Assembly: GCA_039566865.1 (NCBI GenBank)
Contig: CM076948.1
Location: 24,005,001 to 24,069,000, forward strand
From: Aurelia coerulea
Taxonomy: Eukaryota; Cnidaria; Scyphozoa; Semaeostomeae; Ulmaridae
Reading direction: 5' to 3'
DNA length: 64,000 nucleotides
Shown here: positions 19,841 to 34,800 of the stretch, piece after piece
Position numbering within the stretch: position 1 is the stretch's first letter
How the letters are laid out: the number at the start of each line of letters is the position of its first letter
Notes under the pieces: generated by a model
The model's input: the letters and a program-made list of their open reading frames with translations, nothing else
Database searches by the model: none
Told to the model about the DNA's origin: nothing
Translations under genes and position numbers: made by a program

Positions 19841-22800
19841 CTGGAATAAAGAAATCAATCATAGCATTGCAGACGATTTTGCAGATCCTGCCAAAACAAA
19901 ATTGAAAACGAGACCCACTTCATTCTCTCGTGCCAAACATTTATCTCTGGACGGACAGTGTTCCTAGATAAAACACAAAATCTCTGCCCCAATTTCAAAT
20001 ATATACCAACGGATGAACAGAAACTTATATACTTAATGTCCAACGAAGATGAACTTCTCCTACAGACATTTTCTGAATTTCTTCATGATATATACTCCAA
20101 ACGCCTCCAATTCAGAAAACGGAAATCAATAAAAAGTAGAATCAAACCCAACCTAGAAATTCTTAGGTATTTAGTTGTAACCTCTATTTCGTACTGTTTA
20201 TTTTGTATTTAAATCATCTTTTGTTATCTGTAGCCATAGTTGACCATGTATCAAATGATATAGCGTCTTGATATAAAAAAAAAAGAATTAGTTTAAATGA
20301 GACTTCACCCGGAGAAAGCTTTACTTAGATATACGGTAATGTTAGTTTAGCATTTACGGACGGGGGAATAGCGCCTTTTAAGCTTTGGACTGATATTGAT
20401 CGTAGTGCATTGGATTAGAGTTAACCCCTGTTGATCTCTTTCAGATAGTGGGAGTTGGTAAGGAAAGGGTATTGATTCGGGGGGTTCCACCCGATACCTA
20501 GGCAATTCCTTAACAAGCAGCTATAATAAATAGTAGCTTACTGTAAGTCATGGGCTGCGTACCCACGTGGCCATTTAGATAAAGAAATAATCGAAAAAAC
20601 TGCATAAAAGTACCCGTAACTACAACAAAAAAGAGAGAACATTTACTAAAGAGGGACGAGGTGGTGATATGACTTGCAACCGAGTTTTAGATTTCTAATC
20701 AAACCGACCAGTTCTATGGATATAGCAGAGAGTTAACAAGAGTATATCTTTATTGATACCATCGGGAAAATCTTTATCACCATACAATAAAATCTGCATT
20801 AGAAATTCGTTCGAAAGATTTTTATGTCCAAGTGGTCGTAATAAAGCAGAAACTCCAGCGAGAAGATCTCTACGTGGTACTTCAAAAGAAGGGCAGAGCG
20901 ACAAAAAGTGTTCCGTATCCTCAATGCCATCCTTGGTAGGGCACATTAGGTTTAAATTATCCCTGAAATTGTGGTTGAATTTGTGAAAATTCAATTTACT
21001 GAGACCAACCATAAGTTGGGTAAGATATGATAATCCTGTCGGGTCATGTATCCGAAAGACAGATTTTAGGAGGGGACGAATTTTGGATGGCAGCTTTGTT
21101 TTAAAAGCAGCGTTTTGCATACGTTAAAAAAGGGTCTTGTCCTCAAAGAATTTGTCATAACAAAAATTGTTTAGATACGTTTCTCAGTGTTTTTCTGCTC
21201 AAATAGACCTCATAGAGAAATCATGTATATGGCTAAAATGTTCAATCTATCCCATTGGAGAAGCGAGAACTCTACCCGTTACAAGGAACTCTAAAGTTTT
21301 CGCAGAGTTTGTATAATGGTGATGAGCTAAAAGACTCGCATTTCTTCCAAATAACGAAAACTACCTGTCAGGAGGAAATCTCAATTGCCTTGAGCACTTC
21401 TAGAGGTACCCGATGTCTCAATACCCATGTTTAAAAAATCAGCAAAATTCCAACCTCGCACCCAGTGACAATGAAGGTTTTCCGTAAACTGCAAAGCCTA
21501 CATGGACCCTGGAACCTGTTGGGCTATTCTGCAATGTGATTGGCTCTTTTCGAAACAAAAGAAGTTTCTCACCCACATGCTGTTGGCTTTGGTTACAATG
21601 AGTGGTGTTCGAATCATGGAATATTCATTTCGAAATGTCGAATATGGGATTCGAAAAGACCTGCTGTCTGCCAAATTATGCTAATCATTCCGATCAAAAT
21701 TTGCCAAAATTTGGCAACCGGTCCCAAGGGTATCTGTTGAGGTCTAGCCTCCTATTTACAACAACAGATACCCTTGGGAACGAGCTTGGCAAAACTCGAC
21801 TTTCACACCAACGATGAAATGTTCCTTTTGATTTGTTTTCTTGGTGACCCAAAAATATTTCAAGATGATGATACCCTAAATTCTGAAAATATTGAAGATT
21901 TCAGAAAAGTTCAACAGTAGAATTATAGCAAAATAGCTCAAAAGTTTCTTTGAAGCAATTCTGTTAAAAAAATCTGTCTTCTATATCAACCTTTTAAAAG
22001 ATTTGGAACCCATGCTGCTATACTTACTTGACTTTCGTCGACGTATCATTGGTTAAATCAACAGACAACTGCTGAATCAATGAGAGTAATATCGGTTGGC
22101 TCAATGCACTGCCATTCTTTGTGAATAAATCATCTGGATCCACTTTCTGGCATACGAATAAAACCATGCTCAAATCTGCTGCTGTTAAGGCAGCTTCAAA
22201 TGCACTGGGGTAATCATATTCTTCTAGATTTTTGCTGATTCCATCCTGTATGGGAAACGAAGAACTGTTATGAAGCATAGGGCTCAAATCTTTCAAATCT
22301 TTAAAAAGGTCGGTGTAAAATTCTTTTGCAGTTTTCTTTGAATTGGATGGTTTGAAAGGAACTTATGGTACCTGGCTATAATTCTGCCGTGGAAATTTTT
22401 TTATATATTGATTTTTTTCAAAATGGCGGCAATTTCATTATTTTTGAAAAAATTCATGGAAAATTTTGAAAAAATTTAAACAATCATATATCCTAAACTA
22501 ATAGAGCAAACAAACCTTCCAAGAAACCATAGTTTATGAAGGTCTACAATATGGTGGCAAGCAGAAATCTGTAACTTTTCTAGTTTAGGATTTAGAAATT
22601 TGATGACGTCATGGTCTCAAATTTAATAAATGCCGCCATATTGAAACTAATCAAGATATCAATAAATTGCCACGGCAGATTTACAGCAAAAACCCTAAGT
22701 TCCTTCCAAGCCATTTATTTCAAAGAAAAATGTAATAGAATTTTACACCGAACTTTTTAAAGATTTGAGCCCTATGTTCTGTTATGAAGCGTCATCTCGA

Positions 22801-25800
22801 TCGATATTCCTATAAACTCTATAAACTTCACGGTCAAAGCCCTTATGACTTTTAATTCTTAAAATTGTCATAATTTTGAAATGAAGACATATATGAATGT
22901 GAAATTTGCTACTTCGCTAGGCTTTGTACGCAGAACAAGAGTTTGGCCTAAAAAATGCAATATCTCAAACAACAACAAACTTCCGCTTTCGCGCCTCTTA
23001 CCTTGAAAAGGTGGATAAATGGAAAACGGTATTCCAAAATTTCAAGATTTTTAAGCACATACCATGATGTCTTCTTCGTCGATATTTTCACCGGCAACAG
23101 CACCTGATCCTCCAACTGGAATTGCTTGTATCGATGCATTCAAATCATCTTTTAGTTGACCTAATAATGCTGTAATATCACCCTTGACTGTATCTGATAA
23201 TCCTTGTGATATTTTTTTATCAATCGCAGCAAGCAGCTCACTTTTGAACCTGTTTAGAATAAAGAAACTGTTATTTCATTTCATTCATTTAATTTTATCT
23301 TTTTTACACATGGTAGCCCCTCAATAATAATAATTGATTTACAGGGGGCCATGCTAAAAACTTACAAATAACTACTAATTCACAATAAAAACGAAATTTG
23401 CTATAAAACCTAAACCTAAACTAATTACAATTTGTCATAAATAAACGAAAGAAAACAGAAAAGAATTGGTGAGTGAAATTCATGGTTGCGCCTTCTTTTT
23501 AAACGATCTCAGGGTTGAAGTATTTCTGATCTCAGGGCCAAGACTGTTCCAAAGCTTGGCGCCTCGGTACGCGAAACATTTATGCCCCCCTACCGATTTT
23601 AATAATGGCAACCTGAGATTGACTTCAGCGTTTCTAAGAGAACGAATGGTAGAGTTGTTGACTCTCGTGAACATGTCTTTCATATAAGAAGGCACGTCCC
23701 CATTAAGGGATTTAAAGACTGTCAGTTATTCAAATTAATAAAGTTTGCTAATGAACAGCATAGGGCTCAAATCTTTCAAATCTTTAAAAAGGTTGGTGTA
23801 AAATTCTATTGCGGTTTTCTTTGAATTGGATGGCTTGAAAGGAACTTACGGTACTTTACTGTAAATCTGCCGTGGAAATTTTTGATATCTTTATTTTTGT
23901 CAAAATGGCAGCAATTTCATTATTTTTGAAAAAATTCATGGTAAATTTTGAAAAAATTCAAATCATCGTAAATCCTTTACTAATAGAGGAAACATTATAT
24001 AACCTTCAAGGAAACCATAGTTTATGAAGGTCTACAATATGATGGCAAGCAGAAATTTGTAGCTTTTCTGGTTTAGGATTTAGAAATTTGATGACGTCAT
24101 AGCTTCAAATTTAATAAATGCCGCCATATTGAAATTAATGAAGATATCAGTAAATTGCCAAGGCAGATTTACAGCAAAAAGCGCAAAGTTCCTTCCAAGC
24201 CATTTATTTCAATGAAAACTGCAATAGAATTTTACATCGACCTTTTTAAAGATTTGAGCCCTATGTTCTAATGAACAGGATATGAATCTAATCTTTAATG
24301 GTGTAGGTAAAATTCTGTTACTTTTTTCGTTGAGTCAAATAGCATAGCTTCCAAATCTTTAACTCGACTTAAAAAGGTGGGTGTAAAATTCTGTGATCTA
24401 TTTCTTCTGACTGAGTGGCTTGAAACAAACTTTAGTTACTTATCTTTAATTCTACCGTTGGACTTTTCAGAAGTTTTCAATATTTTTCGAAATTTCAGCA
24501 GCGTATGTTACATTTTAACTCTATTGAAGGTGTGACGTCATCAAATTTCGAAATCATAAACCAGAAAAGTGACAGACTTTTGCTTGATACCATATTGTAG
24601 ACATCCATAAACTATGGTTTTCTTTGAAATTATTTCATGTTGCTTCAAACAGTTTAGAAATTACGATGGTTTTAAGTTTTTTTGAAAATTTTTCTTGAAT
24701 TCTTGAAAAAGAAGAAAAACACTCTAATTCTGAAATTATTGAAGATTTCAGAAAAGTCCAACGGTAGAATTCTAGAGAAATAGCTGAAGTTTCTTTTAAA
24801 TCATTCAGTTCAAAGAAACAAGTAACTGAATTTTACACCAGCCTTTTTAAAGATTTGGAACCTATGCTGAGTCAAATAGCTTGGAAGGACTTCGCAGGTA
24901 CTTTGCTGTCAATCAGCCATGGAGATTGTTTGATATCTTGGTTAGCTTTAAAATGGCGGCATTCATCATATTTGAGGCTGTGACGTCATCAAATTTCTAA
25001 ATCCTAAACCAGGAGAGCTATAGATTGCCGCTGATCTTCATAAACTAAGGTTGTTCAAAGATCGTATCATTTTTCCTCAATTGATTTAGGATTCACCCTG
25101 ATTTTAATTTTTTCAAAAATTCCCATGAATTCTTTCACAAACAATTAAATTTTGAAACTAATCAAGATATCAAAAAATGTCTACACTTTTCCCAGCTGAT
25201 GGTACGATAAGATCCGTACGAGGAAACCACAAACAGCGTACTACATTCAAAATTAACCACACTTTACAATTTTCACGATTTACAAACAACTTTTTGTTTG
25301 GACGGGGAGTTTATTTACTTAACTTTTTTCTCTTTTAAATTCAAAAACTACTAAACTACAAAAATACACTTCAAATGCCAATTTTGACGGAAAAAGACTG
25401 GCTGCTTTAAAAACCATTTCTGAAATGCACAACGAGCGAGCAAGCTACCTGGGTTTTAGAGCAACTTTTGTGTGACCCGACCGACCGGGCATATAATTTC
25501 CTTTGTCTGCAATCGCTAATCGCTTTGAGCTTGGATGTCAATAAAAAGTGGCAGGATCCTGTTGTAACAACATCTGCCCTTGTCATTACATATGCAACAT
25601 TAAAGCTAACATACCTGCCCATAACGTCTGCAATCTGATTTCGCATGAGTACTTCCAGATTACTTTCAGTGCCAGTAAGCCTATCAGCCGTGTCTTGAAA
25701 TGTTTGTACAAGTCCTTGCAATTGATTCAGGACGGGGTCACGCATTTCCATTTGACGTTTCTTTCGATTTTCAAAATGACCATCCATTTTGTCGAAATCT

Positions 25801-28800
25801 GTCATGGACAATAACAGAAAAATCATCAAGTTTGCTCCACATGTCGTTCGTACTTTTTTACGTCAATAGACCAAATCGGCTAAGGTTTGTTTTACCCATT
25901 TCAAACCACGTGACCATACTCTTGGCAAGTTTTAGTATTATGCTACTTTTTGCCCTCATGGCACAACTTTGCATGGCACGAAATATGTTAGAGAAATCTA
26001 AATATGTTTTATCAAGAGATTGATTACATGACTTGAAATGGGTGTAAACAAAGCTTAGCCGATTTTGCCTATGACGTCCAAACAACCAAGGTGGAGGGAA
26101 ATAACAACAGAACGTCAAAATAAAGCATATTAATAGCTTCCCTAATATTTTAACAAGACTGTGGGGATTATGAAGAAAACATGATCCCTCGCTTGAGGTG
26201 AATTTAGCTTTATGTTACTTCGTTTGTATTGTGCGAGAAGATGTCCTCTGCAAGCTTCATATGTATGTGATTGGTGAAGATGTCTGAATTTAGCTTTATC
26301 AGGCAATGGAACTATACAACTTTTTCACAGCTTTCTAAAATAAACTCAACCTAAGCCGTTAAATTCATTTGCGTATATACAAAGAATATAGAACGCGTGT
26401 TCTGCACTTCTTGAAGGCAACAAGGCTTCTGTAGGCTAAATTACGACAACAACGTACAGTTATGATAGTACAATGAGAAACAGCAACAAAGTAAACCGAT
26501 AAGAGGTCAAATCACAAAGCTATACAGACGAAATTAACGATTGAAAAAACGGTTTTAATACAGTTTTAGGATCAAATTTAAACAGTACTTGGAGATTTCC
26601 GACTTCCATGAATTATAGTGATAAAGGCAGATCATTTCAGTCCACGAACTAATCATAAATACAGTGTAGACTTATTACCTGGAGTCTCTTGTTTCCTTGT
26701 ACTCTTTGACTTGATAATGACGCTTCGGTCAACAGATGGCGCCTCAGTGGAGCGACAACAACAACAACAACAATTCAACTCAATGAGATGAGCGTAACTA
26801 GAGGGCTGTTATGGAGTGAGGCTAAATACAGTGCTACATACTTACATGCTTTTGTTCCCTTCTCAAAAGCTTGATTAATCTGCCCAAACATTTCTTTACA
26901 AGCTCTTTCGTACGAAGGTATCAGGACATTTTCAAATGCTTCCCTGTAAGCATTGGGTAAGGTTCCTTCCAGAATAGTTGCTGCTGTAAATCCAATGGAC
27001 TCCGCAACAGCCTAAAACAAAGAAACGCAGATCTACAAAATCACAAGCAAGGTACTGAAAGTCAACAAATCTTTCAAGGGATATTTTGCAAGAAAGTTTG
27101 CGAATGATATTGCCGCAGCATAGAATCTTGTAAATACTATTGAAGTGACTGTTTTACAAAGATTAAAAATACAGGATTTCTAACCACATAACAAAGGCAG
27201 CAAACGCAATAATGAATCAATAAAAACTACCATTACCTTGCTCTTGACCATAATGGAAACCTCTTCCCTCAGAGTTTTCTCGATTGCTGCAAGTTTCTAG
27301 AATAAACAACGAAAGGTGGAAATTACCAAAAAGGAAATTAGGTTACGATACAATTTTCACGATTCTTTCCAAAGTAGAAACAATTTAATTAAATCACCTC
27401 TCTATTAATGCCCCTAATCAAGCTATGCTTTTCAAAAGGTCTTCATTTACATCATATCACATCCAAGTTTTCAAAGAATACAAGCGTGCAAAAACAGTTC
27501 AAGAAACTGTTCATTGCTAACATTACTGACAATTTGAATTTTTAGGCCTTTTATCATCTGAGGCTTGAGCTGACAACTTAAGCCCATCCGCCATTGCCTG
27601 GAGCACTCAGCTTTTCGTACAGTGTCATTATGGTTGCCATATCCCAACATGAAATCGAGGGATACAATTTCGTTCTGATTTTAAATGTGAATAGTCCACG
27701 AGTCGTAGTTTGAGCGTCCATCAGTCTATCAATAGCGATAACTACGAACCTGTAATTAGTCTAGATGCTTACGACTTCGAGGGAATTCTTTCGAGGGAAT
27801 TCTTTCGAGGGAATTCTTTCGAAGGAATTCTTTCGAGGGAATTCTTTTGAACAAAAATTGTGCTAAGTTACGAATGAACTGTATTGAACTTACGACAGTA
27901 ACATGAGAGGTCACTTGATCCATGGCGGAACCAACGAGCTTTTGCATACCTGAAACAATTAAAAACAAAAAGTGTTACAAGACTTTGCTAAGTAGGCCTT
28001 GTGAAAATTCTACATGGTGGTAACATGGTGGTAAACTCTCCTTTTATTCGTTAGTCCCGGTCCAAAAGTCTGTTTCACATTGGATGTGAGGTTCGACAAT
28101 TTATCTACACAAATTCAAACATCTAAATATCTACGTTATTGTGATCAATAAACCCAGACAACTTACAGGCGCTATGTCTTGGGCAGTAGGGACTCTGGAG
28201 GGGGTCAGTAACAACAGCAATTGATGCTGTTGTTGGTTGTTCTCTCAGCCGGGGATTCTATTGTTCAGCATCAGGCGCCTCCGTCACTGACCTGACAACC
28301 AATGTGAAACAGACTCCAGTATATATCAGTATCTTATCGTATGTATATCATTTTGTAGGTGTTTATGTAGTTACTTAGTTGTATGTTTTTATGTGTTGGC
28401 CATGGGGGTAGACATTGTCTTTTGCTCCTCATGGTATCGTCCTTGTAGTGTTGCATAGTAGTTAAAGTATAGTAGAATGTAGCATATCTTGTAATATTTT
28501 ATATTGATAAATAAAAAAAAACATATCAACAAAAACTTTAATTAAACTTGCTAAGATTTAACAATTATTTACTTTACCAGTAGCAAAGAGCCTCTCAAGA
28601 AAGAATATCTTACTTCTCAAAATTTTCAGGAAATGCTCAATGCTTGCATAGAGTAATAAGCCTTTATCCGATGACAACTACAGTGTTTCTCAAATTAGAA
28701 CCCACGTGAAATCAGCGATAACGCATAATCAACTACCGTAAAAGCTTTACTAAGCCCCCCTCTCTAATAAGCCCCTCCCCTCTGAGCCAATATAATAAGC

Positions 28801-31800
28801 CACCTCTTTATCAAGCCCCTCCCCCCACTCATATCAAATTTCAGAGGCTACCAAAGATTTTCCATTTATTTAGCTACTTAGCTCATTGTTACTGTACAGA
28901 AAATGTACAGAAGTTTAGTGGAACCCTACCTCAGATATAGCTGCCCGGTGTGGGGAGTTTCTGGCATCAATGCTATAAATAGGTTGCAAAAACTCCAAAA
29001 TAGGGCGGCAAGAATAGTCACAAACAGTGCTTATGATGCTTCAGCTCTACCCATCATTAGAAAACTTGGTTGGCCCACCATCAACGAGCTTATCAATTCA
29101 GAAACTTTAAAAATGGTGTACAAGTCGGTAAATGACCTAGCTCCCACTTACCTAACAGAAATGTTCGTCAGGCTATCCGATTCATGCAAGAGAGAACTGC
29201 GCAATACCAAAACAGATTTGGCCGTTCCTCATCGCAAATCGGCCTTCGGACAAAAGAGCTTCTCGTATAAGGGTGCTAAATTGTGGAACGATCTTTCCAT
29301 TGAAATCAAATCATCAAAAACTTATGAAACATTCAAAAAAAGAATCAGCAATACCAACAGCGAATGCTGATTCTCTCCTTCATGCATTACTTTTAATTTG
29401 CTTATTAGATTGTTTTGTAAATAAGATTATTTAATTTTGTATGCTTTTCTTTTAATTTAGTTATTGTATGTATTTGCACGGCCCACTGTAAATCAGTCCT
29501 TTGACTGACGTGGCTACCGTGCCTAAAGAAGTTAAAATCAAATCAAATCAAATCAAATCAAATCAAATCAAATCTAAACGAGTTTGCATGTTGATTTTGA
29601 TATGGTTTGCAATAAAACTGTGTCGAATTATGCATTTGACTCGTAAAATTGTATGCTGAATCGGCCAAAAGTGGGGTAAAAGAACTGAAGATCTATGATA
29701 TATATCTTAGTCATTTGATTTTGTGAATAAGCACCCTCTCTCTAATAAGCCCCCCTTTCTTTTAAGCCCCCATTCTAGAGTGTCCGACATTAAGTAAGCC
29801 CTCCCCCTGGGGGGGGCTTAATAGAGCTTCTACGGTATGAAAAACATTAGAATTGCTTTTATTCGTGAGAATTTTCACGTGACATCTAATTTGAGGCAGA
29901 CTTTGATTAAAGGGGCTCCGTCGTCAAAATGTAAACAAAATGATGATTTTGCAGTTTTTTGAAAGGTGATATCACACAGGATTTTCGTATTTTTTTCAAA
30001 ATGAAAGTTGCTGTTTGAGCATTAATCATAAATCATTATGCTTCACTGAGGAACAAACCAAAGATTCATATCTTCTACGATTGCTCGGATACAAGTGGAT
30101 TTTTAACGGTCGCTTTTTGGTGGCTTGGGTGAAGCCACCAAACAAACTGCAGAGAACAATGGATGAACAATGGATAATCAGCGACACGTGCGAGTTTACG
30201 GATTTGTTACTGTTTGATGACGGAGCCCCTTTAAGTATCGCAGAAAAAGATGTCTCCGCTCAGCCGATAGTTTTTTCTCAAGAAAAAGGACTGATCTCCC
30301 CCAATGGCTTTACGTTTTCCTATTGATTTCCCAAAGGGGGAGACTTGTCCAGTTAATAGATTTCACCTCGAAGTAGTCTGATTAGGAAAATATTAAGCTT
30401 ACTTGGGAGTACAGATGCCTTCACTTCAGACTTCAATATTTTGTCTAATTTGCCAGTTATTGAATTATTCACAGCTTGAAGCAATGCCTGCATTTGTCTG
30501 TCTTGTGATTGTTGTAAATTCGCTTGCACTGATGTACTGAATGAATCAAGTTTTTGAGCTATATTTCACCGTTAAGGATCAAACTTGTGCTATAGGGATT
30601 CGAAAGTCTCAGAACCAGAAAAAATGCGAAAATAAAAGAACTAATTGTAACCAAATATTCTCCAGAGACTCAATTCGATAATTCCAGGCTTGCCTCTTAA
30701 AGAACCCAGAAATATCGTTTTGACTATCTTTGATGCCCAAAAATATTATGGCCATAATTTCAATTCATTTGGACCAAAAAGAGCACTTTCAGCAATGCTC
30801 TGACCCAAAAAATCAGACTTACCTGTTACCTCCCAGTATGTGCATGTGCTGAGTGCCCCCCCCCCCCTGGGACATAGATTACCAACACTCTCGAGAACAA
30901 AAATAACAATTTCTCCTCAAACTAGATCAAAACGAGACTGAAAGGATACAACAAGCTTTCGATATTTCTTTCACAGCTTTATTGAGATTTGATCCTGAAT
31001 TTTTCTGCATCAGTTGTAAAGAAACTTTCGTGTTATCTCTTTCTTCTGTCTGCGCTTTGTTCATCGTCTCATTTTGTCTTGTTTGTTCCCCAAGCCTTAA
31101 GCTTAGGTCCTCGACTGTTTTTGTAAGCTGTGTGATGTGCTTTTGTTGATCTTGTAACATCTTCAGTATGATTCCAATTGGCTGAACATTCTGGGAAGAG
31201 ACAAGAAAGACGTTTACTTACAATTTAATTAATCAATTAATTAATTGATTGAACTGATCGATTGATTCTAAATTTAAAAGGACAGGGCACAAGCTTCAAA
31301 GCAGTTTCTTGTAGACCGTATCTTTGGCCCTTTAAAAGCGTATCGTCAGCTCAAAGGATCTACAAGGAGCCCATTGCCAAGCCAAGCAGACTTCCTTAAC
31401 TGGCACCTCATTCCAAGGACCTCAAATTTTCTCCGAAGAGAGAAGCCTGCGGAAGTATTTTTTTGCCTGCGGAACTCACAAGGCAAGTACCGGGTGTCCC
31501 AAAATGATGTATTATCGGTTGATTGCTTACGTGTCCATAATCAATGAACCGATTTTCAAAAACTTTGTTTTATTTGATTGCCAAAAGACTAAATTGTATT
31601 CCAAGATGTTGGTTGTGGTTTTACAACGATGTTTTCATGTCGAAAAGAAGATTGATAAATCTGCTCAAATTCAAGCCTTAGACGGCATGAAAAAGAAACG
31701 GCCTGCTTTTCCAGTCAACATTTTAGATGTGATACAAAAGGCTGAACTCGTATTCATATTCTCTAAATTTAGTACTAACTGAATTCGTATTCTCTAAACG

Positions 31801-34800
31801 ACATATAAGTTCAGCCTTTTGTATCACATCAAAAATGTTGACTGGAAAAGAAGGCCGTTTCTTTTTCATGCCATCTAAGGCTTTAATTTCAGCAAGTTTA
31901 TCAATCTTCTTTTCGACATTAAAACATCGGCGTAAAACCACAACCAACATCCTCAAATACAATTTAGCCTTTCGGCAATTGGATAAAATAAAGTTTTTGA
32001 AAATTGGTTAATTAGTTATGGACATATAAGCAATCAAACGATAATATATCATTTTGGGACACCCCGGTAGTTTTGCCTGCCCATCAGGTTTGCAGATCTT
32101 TAAAAAGGTTAGTGTAAAATTCTAAGACCTATTTCTTTGAATTGAATGGCTGAAAGAAAATTTTAGCTATTTTGCCATAATTCTACCACTGGACTTTTCC
32201 GAATCTTTAACATTTTTCGAACTTACAATGTTTAATTTTGATCGGATGTTTTAGGCCTCTTTTGAAGCTATGGATTTTTGCAACAAAAGATTTACAAATA
32301 GTTCCAGTGCTCAGAAAACTGGAGCAAACATCACAAAAATACTTCAGCCTTTAGGGTATCAACCAAACTTCGATTGATTCCAATATTGTAAGTATTCTCT
32401 GCATTTGGTCTAAACTTACGACTTTTCGTCCCTTATTTCCTTGCGTTATTTGATTTGCTGATATCACTTGGTCAAAAGGAACGCATAGCATTACTCTCAT
32501 AAAGTGGGCCCCCTGTTTCAAAATGGCCTAATCTAGCGGGAGTTCTCGTACACTCAACAAAATCGCTTCAAAGTCTGGTTTAAAGATTCTAGACATTGAA
32601 AAGCAAACTTTTAGACTAAAGAATAGTGTTTCCCTTACCTACTAATCGCAAAAAGTATACCTCGGTAGAAACAAAATAGATCCATCGCAGCTACGAAAAC
32701 TCTAGGCCGTATCAACTGTTTTTTTGTCTGCAACAACAACAACTGTCTAGATAGCGCCTCCTAATTGGTTGAAAACTAAATTCTAGCAATTTGATTGGTG
32801 AATACGGAACCACTCCACGCGAGCCTAAAGGGGTCCCACGTTATAAGAGTAATGGTATGAGTCCCTATTGACCAAATGATATCAGCAAATCAAAGAACGC
32901 AGGGAAATAATGGACAAGAAGTCGTCTACATTTGGTCAAGGATTTTATTATAAATCATAATTTCCTTATAACATTTTATGTATTTTGCAAATACTTGCCC
33001 TTAATTAGCAATTATAGCCATAATTTTTTGGCCAACTTTAAATGAAAGAATTAATAATAATAATAAAATGAATTTAGAGCACTTGAAGTTCTTTTTGGTC
33101 CACCACCCGGCACTTTCTGCTATTATCCTCAGGGACAGTTCTGGCTTGTTCCATAAAAACTATTGGAAAATTCAAAAATTTAAAGCAACTCACATCTTGT
33201 TTCTTGGACATCGGTCTTTTTTCATCATCTGGGACATTCTCATTCAAACCTAACCCGAGGAGATCACCAGTCATTACGTCATCTTGACATTGCTGGGCCA
33301 AAAAAACTCTGGGACTATCAACATCTTCACTCGATTTCGTCTCCGTCTCTTGGGAAGTAACCGCTCTTCCACTTCGCTCTGTATCCGGTGGCGTGCCTGA
33401 TCGCCTTCTTGCCGTCTCTGGGAGCTTCTCGGATCTTTTCGGCGAACTGATCCCCAATTCTGCAAGAATTTGCTTCCTGGCTTTTTCGTTATCTGTAAGC
33501 GATCCTTGATCATCGTCTGTTGTGCTTGCTACCCTCGTAGCCTGTGTAGGACGCTTCAAGATTGTGAAAGTCCCGGATTTAGGTCTCTCAGAAGATGCAT
33601 CAATTGACGATCGACTGCTTTCAACCGACGCGCTCTTTTCAATTTCTCCCTCGCTCAGTACCTGGAATGCAAATAGACAGAAAATTAGGAAGGACGGCTG
33701 CAAAACCGAGATTGCTATGACGAACAATTTACAGCCCTTTCAATACCGCAAAAGCTCTATTAAGCCCGGGGGGGCTTATTTAATTTTGGAGACTCTAAAG
33801 GGAGCTTATTAGAGGGGGGGAGCTTATTCACAAAGTCAAATGGCAAGGGTATCAATGATAACTTTTTGGTTCTTTAAACTATGTTTTGCGGAATCAACAT
33901 ATAATTTTTAAGAGTCAAATACACGAATTCGACACACTTTCGATCCCAAACCATATCAAAATTAACATGCAAACTTGTTTAGCTAAATAGATGGAAATCT
34001 TTGGTAAGCTCTGGTATTTGATATAAGCGGGGGGGGGGGGGACTTCCTTGACTACTAAGGGAGGATACCTTCTTTGATTTGTATATTTAGGCCTATACGT
34101 ATATTTGGTAAAGGTGGTACGATAAAATATGGTATTAAAATGGCAGATGCAACGAACGAAAAAAGTCTCATATTATATTTTAATACCATATTCTATCGTA
34201 CCACCTTTACCAAATATTTCGTAAGGATGCCAGCAAACGAAACCAGTTCAGAACATAAAAATGTTCACCTTTCCGAAGAACAATTGGAATCAATCATGCA
34301 AACCGTACTTAACAGTGTTTTACAAATATTACTTAGCCATGCGTATATAAAGGTTTGCATTGGTTTAGTTACTCACACTCTGATGATAACATAAGTTTGA
34401 AAGGCCTCAGTGTGCCAATTACTTAGACTTTTTTCGTTCGTTGCATCTGCCATTTTAATACCATATTTTAGGCCTATACGAATGGGATTGTGTTACGCAG
34501 AATCTGTTACCCATGTTTTACGTCCAACTGCCCCTTTAAGCACTAACCTCGTAATCTTCCGGTACATCAATTTCTCCCTTTGCTCGCCGTTCATCTTTGC
34601 CATTGATTCTTTCATCAGTATCACTTTGCGGCTCTACCCTCTGTGGCGTAACTGGAGTACTGGCAACAGCCGTAACTGTCGTAATACTGCTTGTGTTACT
34701 TTGCACGCTTTCGTCCATCTTTGTGGGTTTAAAATTAGCCGTAGCAAAGCTATCTGTGTCTTCCAGATCGGAGATTAAACTACTTTGTCCTTCTGTTATG

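Noticed and set aside
27778..27848. Direct repeats considered as a CRISPR array
   Set aside because: Units are contiguous 14-mers without spacers, in a eukaryotic intron.
31504..31962. Opposite ORFs of 92 and 79 codons
   Set aside because: Mirror images across the TA palindromic MITE.
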